Source of the DNA: an uncultured Parabacteroides sp.
GTDB taxonomy: Bacteria > Bacteroidota > Bacteroidia > Bacteroidales > Tannerellaceae
Direction: 5' to 3'
Assembly: GCA_900541965.1 (NCBI GenBank)
Contig: UQLN01000005.1
Coordinates: 1 to 64,000 of the forward strand
Length of the DNA stretch: 64,000 nt
A model generated the notes under the pieces. That model saw nothing but the letters and a program-made list of their open reading frames with translations. It was not told where the DNA came from and ran no database searches. Made by a program: the position numbers and the translations under genes. Below, in pieces: positions 41,615 to 50,492 of this stretch (within the stretch, counting starts at the first letter, position 1; each line of letters opens with the position of its first letter).

Positions 41615-42253
41615 TTATAAATAGGGATTATTTAATTTTTCATCAATGATACGTGTTTCCGGTCCATGTCCGGGATATACTACCGTTTCGTCTGGCAATG
41701 TCATCAGTTTGTCGTTGATAGCAGCTATCAGAATATCATGGTTGCCTTCCCAAAGGTCCGTACGTCCGATGCTTCCTGCAAATAAGGCATCCCCGACAAT
41801 TACGAAACCGTTCTTTTCATTATAAAAGGCAACACTTCCGGGGGAATGTCCCGGTATCGTTAGAACTTTTAGTTCGGATTTACCGAATTTGATGATTTCG
41901 TTGCCGACCAATAACTTTTCTACTGGAATATTCTCGATATGAAAACTTAGTCCGAACAACTTGGCTTGTGCATCCGGTGACGGAAGAAGTTCCACATCTA
42001 GCCTATGTGCCTGCGGTTTTAATCCATATTTCTTATATACAAACGGATTTCCGAAGATATGGTCCAGATGGAGATGGGTACAAAGGAGATGTTTTACTAT
42101 CAGATTATTCTCTGTGATAAAGTTTTCCAATTCAATTTCTTCTTCCCGCCGGCAACAACCACAGTCAATGATTACCGCTTCACGGGTCTCATCGTAAAGT
42201 ACAAATGTGTTTTCCTGGAAGTAGTTAAATTCAAATGCTTTTATTGATATCAT
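41615..42253 (-). CDS. MBL-fold metallohydrolase (glyoxalase II-like)
   Basis: A 212-aa enzyme with the metallo-beta-lactamase metal motif 'HLHLDH' (about residues 61-66, HxHxDH), later 'IPGHSPGSVAFY', 'VGDALFAGSIGRTD' and 'YPGHGPETRI'. This motif set is that of hydroxyacylglutathione hydrolase-like proteins, although shorter than GloB; a thioesterase or persulfide dioxygenase-type role is possible. It overlaps rsmG by 4 bp (ATGA). Confidence 0.88.
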   Translation of the reverse strand: MISIKAFEFNYFQENTFVLYDETREAVIIDCGCCRREEEIELENFITENNLIVKHLLCTHLHLDHIFGNPFVYKKYGLKPQAHRLDVELLPSPDAQAKLFGLSFHIENIPVEKLLVGNEIIKFGKSELKVLTIPGHSPGSVAFYNEKNGFVIVGDALFAGSIGRTDLWEGNHDILIAAINDKLMTLPDETVVYPGHGPETRIIDEKLNNPYL

Positions 42254-42918
42254 AATGGCACGTATACTACTTTTTTAGTTTTGAAAAATTCTTCTTTGAA
42301 ATAGTCTCCCAATTCGATGGTAACAGCTTGGTTGCGAAAAGGAAATACTTCACTTTGCAATTCTCCGCCCTTCAAACAGATTAAACCGTTCGGCAACGCG
42401 TTGTGTTGCTGTTTTTTTATGTTTTTACGAGCGATCTTCACCAGATCGGAGAGGGGCATTACAGCGCGGCTGACAACGAAATCGAATAATTGTTTTTCTT
42501 CTTCGGCCCGGCAATGGCGGAATGTTACATTTTTCAGTCCGATGGCCTCTGCTACTGCTTGTCCGACTTTTATTTTCTTCCCTATGCTGTCTACCAAATG
42601 GAAGTTTACTTCCGGGAATAATATGGCAAGAGGAATACCGGGAAAACCGCCTCCTGTTCCGATATCCATGACAGACGAGCCTTCTTTGAACTTCAACATC
42701 CGGGCAATTCCCAGAGAATGAAGCACATGATTCAGGTATAGATTGACAATATCTTTGCGTGAAATCACATTTATTTTGGCATTCCAGTCAGCATACAGGT
42801 CATAAAGAGCATCTATCTGCGCTCTTTGTTGTTCTGTAAGCTCCGGAAAATAAGATTTAATCGCTTCTAACTGGGAATGGATAATAGACAAATCACTATC
42901 AGTATCTTTCACTTCCAT
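42250..42918 (-). CDS. rsmG: 16S rRNA (guanine-N7)-methyltransferase RsmG
   Basis: About 222 aa from the ATG at 42918 (a TTG at 42939 overlaps the upstream gene). The SAM-binding motif 'VMDIGTGGGFPGIPLAILFP' and 'HLVDSIGKKIKVGQAVAEAI' with 'VVSRAVMPLSDLV' identify GidB/RsmG, which methylates G527 of 16S rRNA and is linked to streptomycin sensitivity. Cytoplasmic. Downstream of the RsiV-like lipoprotein gene and upstream of the MBL hydrolase; likely one operon. Confidence 0.95.
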   Translation of the reverse strand: MEVKDTDSDLSIIHSQLEAIKSYFPELTEQQRAQIDALYDLYADWNAKINVISRKDIVNLYLNHVLHSLGIARMLKFKEGSSVMDIGTGGGFPGIPLAILFPEVNFHLVDSIGKKIKVGQAVAEAIGLKNVTFRHCRAEEEKQLFDFVVSRAVMPLSDLVKIARKNIKKQQHNALPNGLICLKGGELQSEVFPFRNQAVTIELGDYFKEEFFKTKKVVYVPL

Positions 42919-42935
42919 GCGCTTGAGGTATTGTT

Positions 42936-43787
42936 TCAATTGTTAATAAACGGAGCGATGATACTATCCTTTTTCAACAAATGCTGTATATCCTTATAAG
43001 GCAGGAATACATTGATTGTTCCTACTACGTAAGCTGCAATTTCATATTCGTTGAAAGTATAGTTAATACCGTCTTCCTCAATTAATATATTCCCATTAGG
43101 GAAAATTTCATCCACACTGAAGAATCCCAGATTTTCGAGATCTTTGGGATTTTCCACCTCATTTTGCTTAGCAATATGATCGGTCAATATTTTAGCCAGT
43201 TCATCCTGGTAGTTTTCTACGAAAATCTCTTCCTCTGTAATCGGGTCGCCGGTATTCAGGTTGATAGAATGATTATTGGCAGAATGTGAACCATGAGCTC
43301 CACCTGTATAGTTTTCGAAAAATACGGTAAAACTGAGAATATCGTTTTTATTGAGTGCAATCTTATCAGACGACATTTCATAATAGGAATACCAGGCTTC
43401 TACCGGGGCATCTTCTTTCTTTGTCAGTTCATCCTTGAAATCTTTTTCCAGATCCTTGTATGCATTCAGGTAATCTTCCGTGTATTTAGCAATTGCATCT
43501 GCAGGAGCTAAAGTCTCATAAGTCTCTCCGAAATAAGCCAGTACAAATTGCTTTTGAACTTTTTTCAGCACCTCTTTATTTGTATATTTAACAGGATATA
43601 CGAAATTCATTTGGAGATTACAGTTCGGGTTATCCTGATTTTCCAATAAATGGTAAGTTTTATCTACCTGGATTGAATCAAACGTAATATTATTTTCAGC
43701 CACTTGTTTCGTTTTCGGGTTACAGCCTGCCGCAAATATTCCAATAAGAAAAACAGCGATAACGGCTTTGTACAATTGTGTATTCAT
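42936..43787 (-). CDS. DUF3298/RsiV-like lipoprotein
   Basis: A 283-aa lipoprotein (lipobox FAAGC). The middle and C-terminus carry the DUF4163/DUF3298 layout of RsiV-like proteins: 'WYSYYEMSSDKIALNKNDIL', 'FTVFFENYTGGAHGSHSANN' and 'SINLNTGDPITEEEIFVENY'. In Bacillus RsiV this domain binds lysozyme, but no sigma factor adjoins here, so the ligand is unknown. A -7 box (TACATTTG at 43823-43816) lies upstream. Confidence 0.85.
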   Translation of the reverse strand: MNTQLYKAVIAVFLIGIFAAGCNPKTKQVAENNITFDSIQVDKTYHLLENQDNPNCNLQMNFVYPVKYTNKEVLKKVQKQFVLAYFGETYETLAPADAIAKYTEDYLNAYKDLEKDFKDELTKKEDAPVEAWYSYYEMSSDKIALNKNDILSFTVFFENYTGGAHGSHSANNHSINLNTGDPITEEEIFVENYQDELAKILTDHIAKQNEVENPKDLENLGFFSVDEIFPNGNILIEEDGINYTFNEYEIAAYVVGTINVFLPYKDIQHLLKKDSIIAPFINN

Positions 43788-44174
43788 CGTAATTACGGAT
43801 TTAATATTTATGATGCAAATGTAAGGGATAATCTTTGAATAACCGAGCAGAAAATGAAAAATATAAGTGCTTTGGAAGGGTGTCGTCTAACAGAATGATA
43901 CCTGCATATATATGCTGTCCCGAAATATTCATAGTTATGGTTTTCCTAAATCATAACTATGAATTGGAAAAACCATAACTATGAACGTAAAAAACGGACT
44001 TCTTTTAATCGTGTGTGGCGATAACAGTGAAACTGTTGGTGAAATAATATAAAAATAAAGCATATCCTGTTTTTTTCAATTACTTAATGCGCTATCTTTG
44101 TCGCAAACAAAATGAAAATCTGATATCATGTGTACGCACACCTGATTCAGTAAGGTATCAAAAGAATCTAATTT
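43788..44174. promoter_or_regulatory. Divergent control region with repeated CATAACTATGAA
   Basis: A 387-bp spacer. The minus-strand box TACATTTG (43823-43816) serves the RsiV-like gene; the plus-strand box TATCTTTG (44093-44100) serves apbE. Between them TTCATAGTTATGGTTTTCC (43928-43946) faces GGAAAAACCATAACTATGAA (43966-43985) as a near-perfect inverted repeat, with a third CATAACTATGAA inside (43952-43963). No gene is visible. Confidence 0.65.
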
Positions 44175-44981
44175 ATGTCTTATTCTAACTATTATGCTGT
44201 CTCCGGGCTTTTTCATGGGGCAATGTCGTCAGTTATGGGAACACAGTTGGATGTATTGCTTTTAGGGAAGGATTCAAAGTTGTTAGGAGAAGCATGGAAT
44301 GAGGTGGAAACCGAAGCCAGGCGGTTGGACAGGATGTTAAGCCGTTTTGTTGCAGATGGCGAAGTTGCGTTGGTGAACAGAGAGGCCGGACATTTTCCTG
44401 TATCTGTAAGCGATGAACTTTGGGCTATTTTGCAGGATTGCCGTCGGTATTATGAGTGGACAAACGGTTGTTTTGATATTACGATGCAGGATTTCAGCCG
44501 GATACTCTTGTCGGATGCCGATAAAAGTGTTTTTTTCTTTTCGGAAACCATGCAGATAGATTTGGGAGGATATGGAAAAGGCTATGCACTGCAAAAAATA
44601 CAAACGGTGTTGAAGCAGAAAGGTGTGACGGATGCGCTTGTTAATTTCGGCAACAGTTCAGTGCTTGCCTTGGGCAGTCATCCTTGCGGAGCGTATTGGC
44701 CGGTCAGTATAAATAATCCTTATACACAAAAATGGCTTGCCGATTTTAAGTTGAAAGACTGCTCCCTGTCTACTTCGGGGAATATGCCTTCGAATCCCAG
44801 GCATATCGTTAATCCGCATACCGGTTTATATGTGGAAGATAAACGAATGGTTTCGGTGATTGCTGATGACCCGCTTGTTGCAGAAGTGCTGACAACGGCT
44901 TTTATGATACTGCCCGACGAGCAGGTGGATACGGTTGCCGGGAAATTTGATATTTATGAGAAACATCTATATACATTATGA
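44175..44981 (+). CDS. apbE: FAD:protein FMN transferase (ApbE-like)
   Basis: A 268-aa ApbE-family protein that covalently attaches FMN to flavoproteins such as Nqr/Rnf subunits. Recognisable: 'GAMSSVMGTQLDVLL', 'ARRLDRMLSRFVADGEVALV', 'QIDLGGYGKGYALQKIQ' (the DLGGxxKGYA motif), 'ALVNFGNSSVLALG' and 'CSLSTSGNMPSNPRHIVNPH' (STSG region). It is shorter than usual (about 310-350 aa) and has no signal peptide or lipobox, unlike most Bacteroidetes ApbE. It overlaps the oxidoreductase gene by 4 bp, implying a functional link. Confidence 0.88.
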   Translation: MSYSNYYAVSGLFHGAMSSVMGTQLDVLLLGKDSKLLGEAWNEVETEARRLDRMLSRFVADGEVALVNREAGHFPVSVSDELWAILQDCRRYYEWTNGCFDITMQDFSRILLSDADKSVFFFSETMQIDLGGYGKGYALQKIQTVLKQKGVTDALVNFGNSSVLALGSHPCGAYWPVSINNPYTQKWLADFKLKDCSLSTSGNMPSNPRHIVNPHTGLYVEDKRMVSVIADDPLVAEVLTTAFMILPDEQVDTVAGKFDIYEKHLYTL

Positions 44982-46300
44982 GTAATGAAGATATTTCAGC
45001 CGGCTTAAGCCGCCGGGATTTTTTTAAAAACATAGGAATGATAGGAGGGGGAGGACTTCTTTTGTCTTCGTTCCCCTGGCTTCAGTCATGTAGTGCCGAT
45101 GATAAAAAACGGGTAGCAAAAGAGAAGGTACGGATTGGCTTTATCGGGACAGGTTCGCGCGGGCAATATCACCTGAATAATATGAAGGAAATTCCAAATG
45201 CCGATATTGTGGCTCTTTGCGACAATTACGAACCGAACCTGAAAGCGGCATCAGCCATTTTCCCGAAAGCAAAAACGTTCGATGATTACCGGAGAGTTCT
45301 CGAAATGCCGGAGGTTCAGGCCGTAATGATAGCTGTACCTTTATATGAACATGCCCGTCTTACGATAGATGCCTTGCAGGCAGGTAAGCATGTATTTTGT
45401 GAAAAGTCGATGGCTACAACGCCCCAGGGATGCCTGGATATGTATAATGCGTTTAAACAATCCGGTAAAGTAATGTTCATCGGACAACAACGCTTGTATG
45501 ACCCCAAATATATCCGTGCGATGGAAATGATACATTCCGGTGTTATCGGGGAAATCGGAGCGGTCCGTGCTTATTGGTTCAGGAATAATGACTGGCGCCG
45601 TCCTGTCCCTTCTCCGGATTTGGAACGGAAAATAAACTGGCGTCTGTATAAGGAATATTCCGGAGGATTGATGACGGAACTTGCCACTCATCAGTTGCAG
45701 GTCGGCAACTGGGCGTTGAAAATGATACCCGAAACAGTAATGGGAGCCGGTGATATTGTTTATTGGAAAGACGGGCGTGAAGTGTATGACAATGTGAGCC
45801 TGATTTACCGGTATCCCAATGGGGTGAAGATGAATTATGAGTCTGTCATTTCCAATAAATTCTATGGATTGGAAGAGGAACTGCTTGGCAGTAAAGGGAC
45901 TATGGAACCGGAAAAAGGCAAGTATTATTTCGAAGAGGTGAAACCGGCGCCGGGTATCCAGCAACTTATCAACCAGATTGAACATAAGGTATTTGATAAT
46001 GTTTCCTTTGCCGGACCGAGCTGGGTTCCTGAAACGGCATCCGTAAATAAAGGGGAAATGATTATGGATCATGTTACTACTCATAGCGGGGAATCTTCTG
46101 TAGGTGCAGTAGGCGACGGCTCGATGGAATTGGTAACGGCTTTCTGTGAGGCGGCAATTACCGGAAAACCTGCCCCTAATCTGGTAGAAGAAGCTTATTA
46201 CTCCTCTGTGCTTGCCTTATTGGGCTTGCAAGCAATGGAGGAAGAGCGGGTCATCCATTTCCCGGACGAATATAAAATCCCTTATTTAAATTTTGCATAA
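44978..46300 (+). CDS. Gfo/Idh/MocA-family oxidoreductase with Tat-like signal
   Basis: A 440-aa NAD(P)-binding oxidoreductase. The N-terminus 'SRRDFFKNIGMIGGGGLLLS' is a twin-arginine-type export signal and is followed by a cysteine (SC). The Rossmann motif 'IGFIGTGSRGQYHLNNM' and the family's 'EKSMATTPQGCLDMYNA' (EKP-like Lys) are clear; the C-terminal domain has 'GLMTELATHQLQVGNWAL'. Many Bacteroidetes members act on exported sugar substrates such as N-acetylhexosamines. Coupled to apbE and to a small membrane protein 3 bp downstream. Confidence 0.9.
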   Translation: MSNEDISAGLSRRDFFKNIGMIGGGGLLLSSFPWLQSCSADDKKRVAKEKVRIGFIGTGSRGQYHLNNMKEIPNADIVALCDNYEPNLKAASAIFPKAKTFDDYRRVLEMPEVQAVMIAVPLYEHARLTIDALQAGKHVFCEKSMATTPQGCLDMYNAFKQSGKVMFIGQQRLYDPKYIRAMEMIHSGVIGEIGAVRAYWFRNNDWRRPVPSPDLERKINWRLYKEYSGGLMTELATHQLQVGNWALKMIPETVMGAGDIVYWKDGREVYDNVSLIYRYPNGVKMNYESVISNKFYGLEEELLGSKGTMEPEKGKYYFEEVKPAPGIQQLINQIEHKVFDNVSFAGPSWVPETASVNKGEMIMDHVTTHSGESSVGAVGDGSMELVTAFCEAAITGKPAPNLVEEAYYSSVLALLGLQAMEEERVIHFPDEYKIPYLNFA

Positions 46301-46302
46301 AT

Positions 46303-46533
46303 ATGAAAGATATCCATATACCAGTCAAAAGGCAGAAGCTGGAAATAAAGATATTCTGTGCTTGTATCCTTCTTGCCTGTCTGATGAATATTATATCCAT
46401 TTTGTCCTATCAGACCGAATGGTCCGAATTGTGGACACAATCTCTCTGGATGCTGGTGATAGCTTGCATTCTTTATGGTTTGTCCATCTTATTGCGTTTG
46501 CTGTATTATGGGGTACGCTACCTGAAACATTAG
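46303..46533 (+). CDS. Small two-helix membrane protein
   Basis: A 76-aa protein starting 2 bp after the oxidoreductase stop. Two membrane helices: about residues 17-35 (IFCACILLACLMNIISIL) and 48-68 (MLVIACILYGLSILLRLLYY), with basic flanks. The alternative overlapping frame at 46293-46562 has poorer composition. Proteins of this look often end Bacteroidales operons. Function unknown. Confidence 0.72.
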   Translation: MKDIHIPVKRQKLEIKIFCACILLACLMNIISILSYQTEWSELWTQSLWMLVIACILYGLSILLRLLYYGVRYLKH

Positions 46534-46597
46534 CGCCTGAAGAGTTTGCAGTTGGAAACTAAATGATACATATTTTAATTAATATAAAATATTTGTC

Positions 46598-46605
46598 TAT
46601 CTTTG
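46598..46605 (+). promoter_or_regulatory. Promoter -7 box TATCTTTG of the sigma-factor gene
   Basis: An exact TAnnTTTG, 39 bp before the ECF sigma start, in an AT-rich spacer. Confidence 0.65.
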
Positions 46606-46643
46606 GGGCGGAGAATTAGATATAATCAGGTTAAGAAATGTAG

Positions 46644-47195
46644 ATGGCGTCCAATAATGATGACATATTATTGTTAAAACTGATAAAGCAAGGAGATGAA
46701 CTGGCATTTAAGCATTTGTTTTATCAATATGTGGATTCACTGGAACGTTTTGTGATGTATTATATTCACGACAGGGAGAAGTCTCAGGATTTTGTGCTGG
46801 ACATTTTTACTTATATCTGGGAGAACCGTAAAAATTTTGAGATCAAGCTGACTTTGAAAGCTTATCTTTTCCAGGCTGCAAGGAATAAGGCTTTTACATA
46901 TATCCGGGATAAGAAAGTACCGGTTTATCTGGAAGATGTCGGAATATCGGAAGTATCCCAGGATTATAATCCGGATATAGAAGTGCAGGAATTGCACCGT
47001 CTTATACAGGAAGCTGTTAATCTTCTGCCGGAAAAGTGCCGGGAAATTTTTAAGAAAAGCCGTGAAGAGAGTTTTACCAACAAGGAAATAGCCGAACAAC
47101 TCCATATTTCAGAAAAGACGGTTGAGGGACAAATAACTATCGCGCTACGGAAAATCAGAACCCATTTAGGAGATTCTTATTCTTATTTGTGGTAA
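46644..47195 (+). CDS. ECF-type RNA polymerase sigma factor
   Basis: A 183-aa sigma-70 family ECF protein. Region 2: 'ELAFKHLFYQYVDSLERFVM' with 'SQDFVLDIFTYIWENRKNFE'; region 4: 'INLLPEKCREIFKKS'-like linker and HTH 'FTNKEIAEQLHISEKTVEGQ'. Bacteroidetes ECF factors of this class often control SusCD loci with a FecR anti-sigma, but no anti-sigma gene follows here. Instead a GH43 and an arabinofuranosidase gene follow, which may be its regulon. Confidence 0.92.
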   Translation: MASNNDDILLLKLIKQGDELAFKHLFYQYVDSLERFVMYYIHDREKSQDFVLDIFTYIWENRKNFEIKLTLKAYLFQAARNKAFTYIRDKKVPVYLEDVGISEVSQDYNPDIEVQELHRLIQEAVNLLPEKCREIFKKSREESFTNKEIAEQLHISEKTVEGQITIALRKIRTHLGDSYSYLW

Positions 47196-47236
47196 AAAAT
47201 GCTTGCGGATTAGGGGATACGTACCTTTTTTGCGTC

Positions 47237-47244
47237 TATCTTTG
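47237..47244 (+). promoter_or_regulatory. Promoter -7 box TATCTTTG upstream of GH43 gene
   Basis: An exact TAnnTTTG 35 bp before the ATG at 47279, so the glycosidase pair has its own promoter separate from the sigma gene. Confidence 0.65.
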
Positions 47245-47278
47245 TAATGAAAATCAGTATAATTTAATTCTCAATACC

Positions 47279-48232
47279 ATGAAAAAGTATTTACTATCTT
47301 TTTGTGTCGCTTTTCTATTGTTGTTATCTTTCCCTGCTGCCGGGCAAAATATTTATATGGCAGACCCTACCATTTTTGTAGACAACGGAACTTATTATTT
47401 ATATGGTACGGGGGGAAACTCTAACGAAGGATTTCAGGTTTATACATCCAAAGATTTGAAAACATGGGAGGGGCCTTGTGGCGCTTCCGACGGATATGCG
47501 TTGAAAAAAGGGGATGCATTCGGAACGAAAGGATTCTGGGCTCCTCAGGTTTTCCGCTATAACGGGAAGTATTATATGGCTTATACAGCGGATGAATTTA
47601 TTGCCATTGCTTCATCCGATAGCCCGTTAGGTCCTTTCCGTCAGAAAAAAATCGCCAAATTGCCGGCGGATACCAAACAGATAGATCCCTACGTGTTTTT
47701 TGATAAGGACGGAAAAATCTATTTATACCATGTACGATTGACAAAGGGAAATCGTTTGTTTGTAGCCGAAATGAATAAAAACCTTACGGGTATTAAGAAA
47801 GGGACTTTAACCGAATGTATTGCTGCCGTAGACGATTGGGAAAATACCCAGCGTGTAGAATGGCCTGTTTCGGAAGGCCCTACCGTTATTCGCGAAAAGG
47901 ATACGTATTATTTTTTCTATTCAGCAAATGATTTCCGCAATATCGATTATGCTGTTGGTTATGCCACCTCCGATTCTCCTTATGGCCCTTGGAAAAAACA
48001 GGAAGGAAACCCTATTATCAGCTGCCGGTTATTGGGACATAACGGAACAGGACATGGTGACATTTTTATTGATAATGACGGTGTTATGAAATATGTATTC
48101 CATACACACAATTCAAATAGCGTAGTAGGGCCGAGGCGTACTGCAATTATAACAATGAAAGCAACGGAAAAAGACGGCAAACAAGTATATAGTGCATTGT
48201 CTGAAACTTTCTATTTCCCTCATAGCAAGTAA
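47279..48232 (+). CDS. GH43 family glycoside hydrolase (arabinan/xylan-type)
   Basis: About 317 aa from the ATG at 47279 (MKKYLLSFCVAFLLLLSFPA, a signal peptide ending near AAGQ). The longer frame from 47189 would place residues before the signal. GH43 five-bladed propeller landmarks: base Asp in 'YMADPTIFVDNGTYYLY', modulator Asp in 'KQIDPYVFFDKDGKIYLYH', acid Glu in 'WPVSEGPTVI', and the 'GTGHGDIFIDNDG' loop. Likely an arabinofuranosidase or arabinanase in the periplasm; the neighbouring arabinofuranosidase supports that. Confidence 0.9.
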   Translation: MKKYLLSFCVAFLLLLSFPAAGQNIYMADPTIFVDNGTYYLYGTGGNSNEGFQVYTSKDLKTWEGPCGASDGYALKKGDAFGTKGFWAPQVFRYNGKYYMAYTADEFIAIASSDSPLGPFRQKKIAKLPADTKQIDPYVFFDKDGKIYLYHVRLTKGNRLFVAEMNKNLTGIKKGTLTECIAAVDDWENTQRVEWPVSEGPTVIREKDTYYFFYSANDFRNIDYAVGYATSDSPYGPWKKQEGNPIISCRLLGHNGTGHGDIFIDNDGVMKYVFHTHNSNSVVGPRRTAIITMKATEKDGKQVYSALSETFYFPHSK

Positions 48233-48257
48233 AAAAATCAGAATATAATATAAACGT

Positions 48258-50273
48258 ATGAAAAATGTACTTGTCTTCTGTACAATGGCTTTAGTGGCAT
48301 GTACCGGACCGAAAAGTAACGAAGTAGAAGTGGTGGACCGTCCTTCGACGGCTACCCGCAATGAATTTTATGTAAGCAACCGCGCTCCCTTGCAGCCGCA
48401 GCAGTTTATTAAACTACCTGCCGGGACAATCCAGCCGGAAGGTTGGCTGAAACGCCAGTTGGAACTGCAAAAGGATGGTTTGAACGGACATTTGGGGGAG
48501 ATTAGCGCCTGGTTGCAGAAAGAAGATAATGCCTGGCTGAAGACCGGCGGTAAGTGGGGATGGGAAGAAGTCCCTTACTGGCTGCGTGGCTATTCGAACC
48601 TGGCTTATATCATGCAGGATAACCTGATGCTGAATGAGTCAAAGTTCTGGATAGAGAATATTCTGAAGAGCCAGCGGGAAGACGGTAACTTTGGCCCTGT
48701 CCACCTGAATGACGGCAAACAGGATTTCTGGCCGAATATGATTGTTCTATGGATTATGCAGTCTTATTATGAATATTCCAACGATCCGCGTATTCTTGAT
48801 TTTATGACACGTTATTGTGATTATTTGCTTACAGTTCCGGATGAAAATTTCTTGTCCAGTTATTGGGAAAACAGCCGTGGCGGCGATAATCTGTGGAGTG
48901 TAGCCTGGTTATATAACCATACCGGTAATGAAAAATTATTGTCGTTGGCAGAAAAAATACACCGTAATACTGCAGACTGGACCAAATCTACCCAACTGCC
49001 TAACTGGCATAACGTAAATATAGCCCAGTGTTTCCGTGAGCCGGCTACTTATTATATGTTTACCGGCGATTCGGCAATGCTTGCCGCCAGCTATAATGTA
49101 CAAAGCCTGGCTCGTCGTACCTTCGGACAGGTTCCGGGTGGTATGTTCGGAGCTGACGAAAATGCCCGTACTGGCTTCTTTGACCCTCGTCAGGGAACGG
49201 AAACTTGTGGTTTTGTAGAACAAATGGCCTCGGATGAAATCATGTTGCAGATATCCGGTGACCCGTATTGGGCCGAGAATTGTGAGGATGTGGCTTTCAA
49301 TAGTTTTCCGGCTGCTTTGATGCCGGACTATAAGGCGTTGCGTTATATCACAAGCCCGAATCATGTATTGAGTGATTCAAAGAACCATCATCCGGGTATA
49401 GACAACAGGGGGCCGTTCCTGTCCATGAATCCGTTTAGTAGCCGTTGTTGCCAGCATAACCATGGCTTCGGATGGCCTTATTATGCAGAGAACCTGATAT
49501 TGGCAACCCCGGACAATGGTATGGCTGGCGTATTGTATAGCGCTTGCAATGCAAAAGTAAAGGTGGGTAATGGCACTGAAGTTTCCATCCGGGAACAAAC
49601 AAATTATCCGTTTGAAGAAACGATTCGTTTTACATTGCGAACTTCGGAAAAAGTGGATTTCCCTCTCTATCTGCGTATCCCTGCCTGGTGCAAGCATGCT
49701 TCTGTTTCTGTAAACGGAAAGAATCTGAATGCGGATTTGGTTGCCGGTAAATATGCCAAAATCTTCCGTGAGTGGGAAGATGGGGATGAAGTGGAGCTGG
49801 CAGTTCCGATGGAAATCAGTTATCGCCAGTGGCAGGTAAATAAAAATAGTGTCAGTGTGGATTATGGCCCTTTGACATTGTCGTTAAAGATAAAAGAAGA
49901 TTACCAACAAAAAGACAGTAAAGAAACTGCAATCGGCGATTCCAAATGGCAGGAGGGAGCTGACGCCTCTGCATGGCCTACTTATGAAATTTATCCGGGT
50001 AGCCCATGGAATTATGCGCTACAGTTAGGAACTCCTATCACTGTTGAACGTAAAGACTGGCCTACCGATAACAATCCGTTTACTTTGGAAAATGTTCCAT
50101 TGGAATTTAAGGCGAAAGGTCGTCTTGTACCGGAATGGAAAGTTGACGAGTATGATTTATGCGGCGTATTGCCTTATGAAGATGCCCGCAAATCCGACCG
50201 GTTGGATGAATTGACTTTGGTGCCGATGGGGGCGGCACGTTTGCGAATATCCTCTTTCCCAACAACGGAATAA
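48258..50273 (+). CDS. Beta-L-arabinofuranosidase-like lipoprotein (DUF1680; GH127/GH146)
   Basis: A 671-aa lipoprotein (lipobox ALVAC). The (alpha/alpha)6 barrel begins 'GWLKRQLELQKDGLNGHLGE'. Diagnostic are 'FDPRQGTETCGFVEQMASDE' and 'NPFSSRCCQHNHGFGWPYYA': the Glu and Cys residues of these segments match the Zn-bound cysteine chemistry of GH127/GH146 enzymes that release beta-L-arabinofuranose. C-terminal beta-sandwich domains follow. It starts 25 bp after the GH43 gene, suggesting joint attack on arabinose-bearing glycans; which GH number applies is uncertain. Confidence 0.88.
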   Translation: MKNVLVFCTMALVACTGPKSNEVEVVDRPSTATRNEFYVSNRAPLQPQQFIKLPAGTIQPEGWLKRQLELQKDGLNGHLGEISAWLQKEDNAWLKTGGKWGWEEVPYWLRGYSNLAYIMQDNLMLNESKFWIENILKSQREDGNFGPVHLNDGKQDFWPNMIVLWIMQSYYEYSNDPRILDFMTRYCDYLLTVPDENFLSSYWENSRGGDNLWSVAWLYNHTGNEKLLSLAEKIHRNTADWTKSTQLPNWHNVNIAQCFREPATYYMFTGDSAMLAASYNVQSLARRTFGQVPGGMFGADENARTGFFDPRQGTETCGFVEQMASDEIMLQISGDPYWAENCEDVAFNSFPAALMPDYKALRYITSPNHVLSDSKNHHPGIDNRGPFLSMNPFSSRCCQHNHGFGWPYYAENLILATPDNGMAGVLYSACNAKVKVGNGTEVSIREQTNYPFEETIRFTLRTSEKVDFPLYLRIPAWCKHASVSVNGKNLNADLVAGKYAKIFREWEDGDEVELAVPMEISYRQWQVNKNSVSVDYGPLTLSLKIKEDYQQKDSKETAIGDSKWQEGADASAWPTYEIYPGSPWNYALQLGTPITVERKDWPTDNNPFTLENVPLEFKAKGRLVPEWKVDEYDLCGVLPYEDARKSDRLDELTLVPMGAARLRISSFPTTE

Positions 50274-50280
50274 AAAATAA

Positions 50281-50325
50281 AAACGGTATAAATCTGATGG
50301 GATGTCGGGTTTATACCGTTTTTGT
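50281..50325 (+). terminator. Terminator after the arabinofuranosidase gene
   Basis: AAACGGTATAAA (50281-50292) pairs with TTTATACCGTTT (50310-50321), followed by TTGTTTT. Confidence 0.85.
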
Positions 50326-50492
50326 TTTAGTAGGTTGCCAAATGAGAGTCAATGTGCAAATGTATGCTTTTAATTTCAATGGGTATGGTGGATTTTTATG
50401 AGAATAATTACTTTTTTAATGTATCCGTTTAAGGGATGCCTGCCTTTTTTGTGTCTTACTATTGGAACGATTGTTAACTGAAAATACATGCC

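Noticed and set aside
46293..46562. 89-codon frame overlapping the small membrane gene
   Set aside because: Begins inside the oxidoreductase stop region, has poorer composition, and conflicts with the two-helix membrane protein at 46303-46533.
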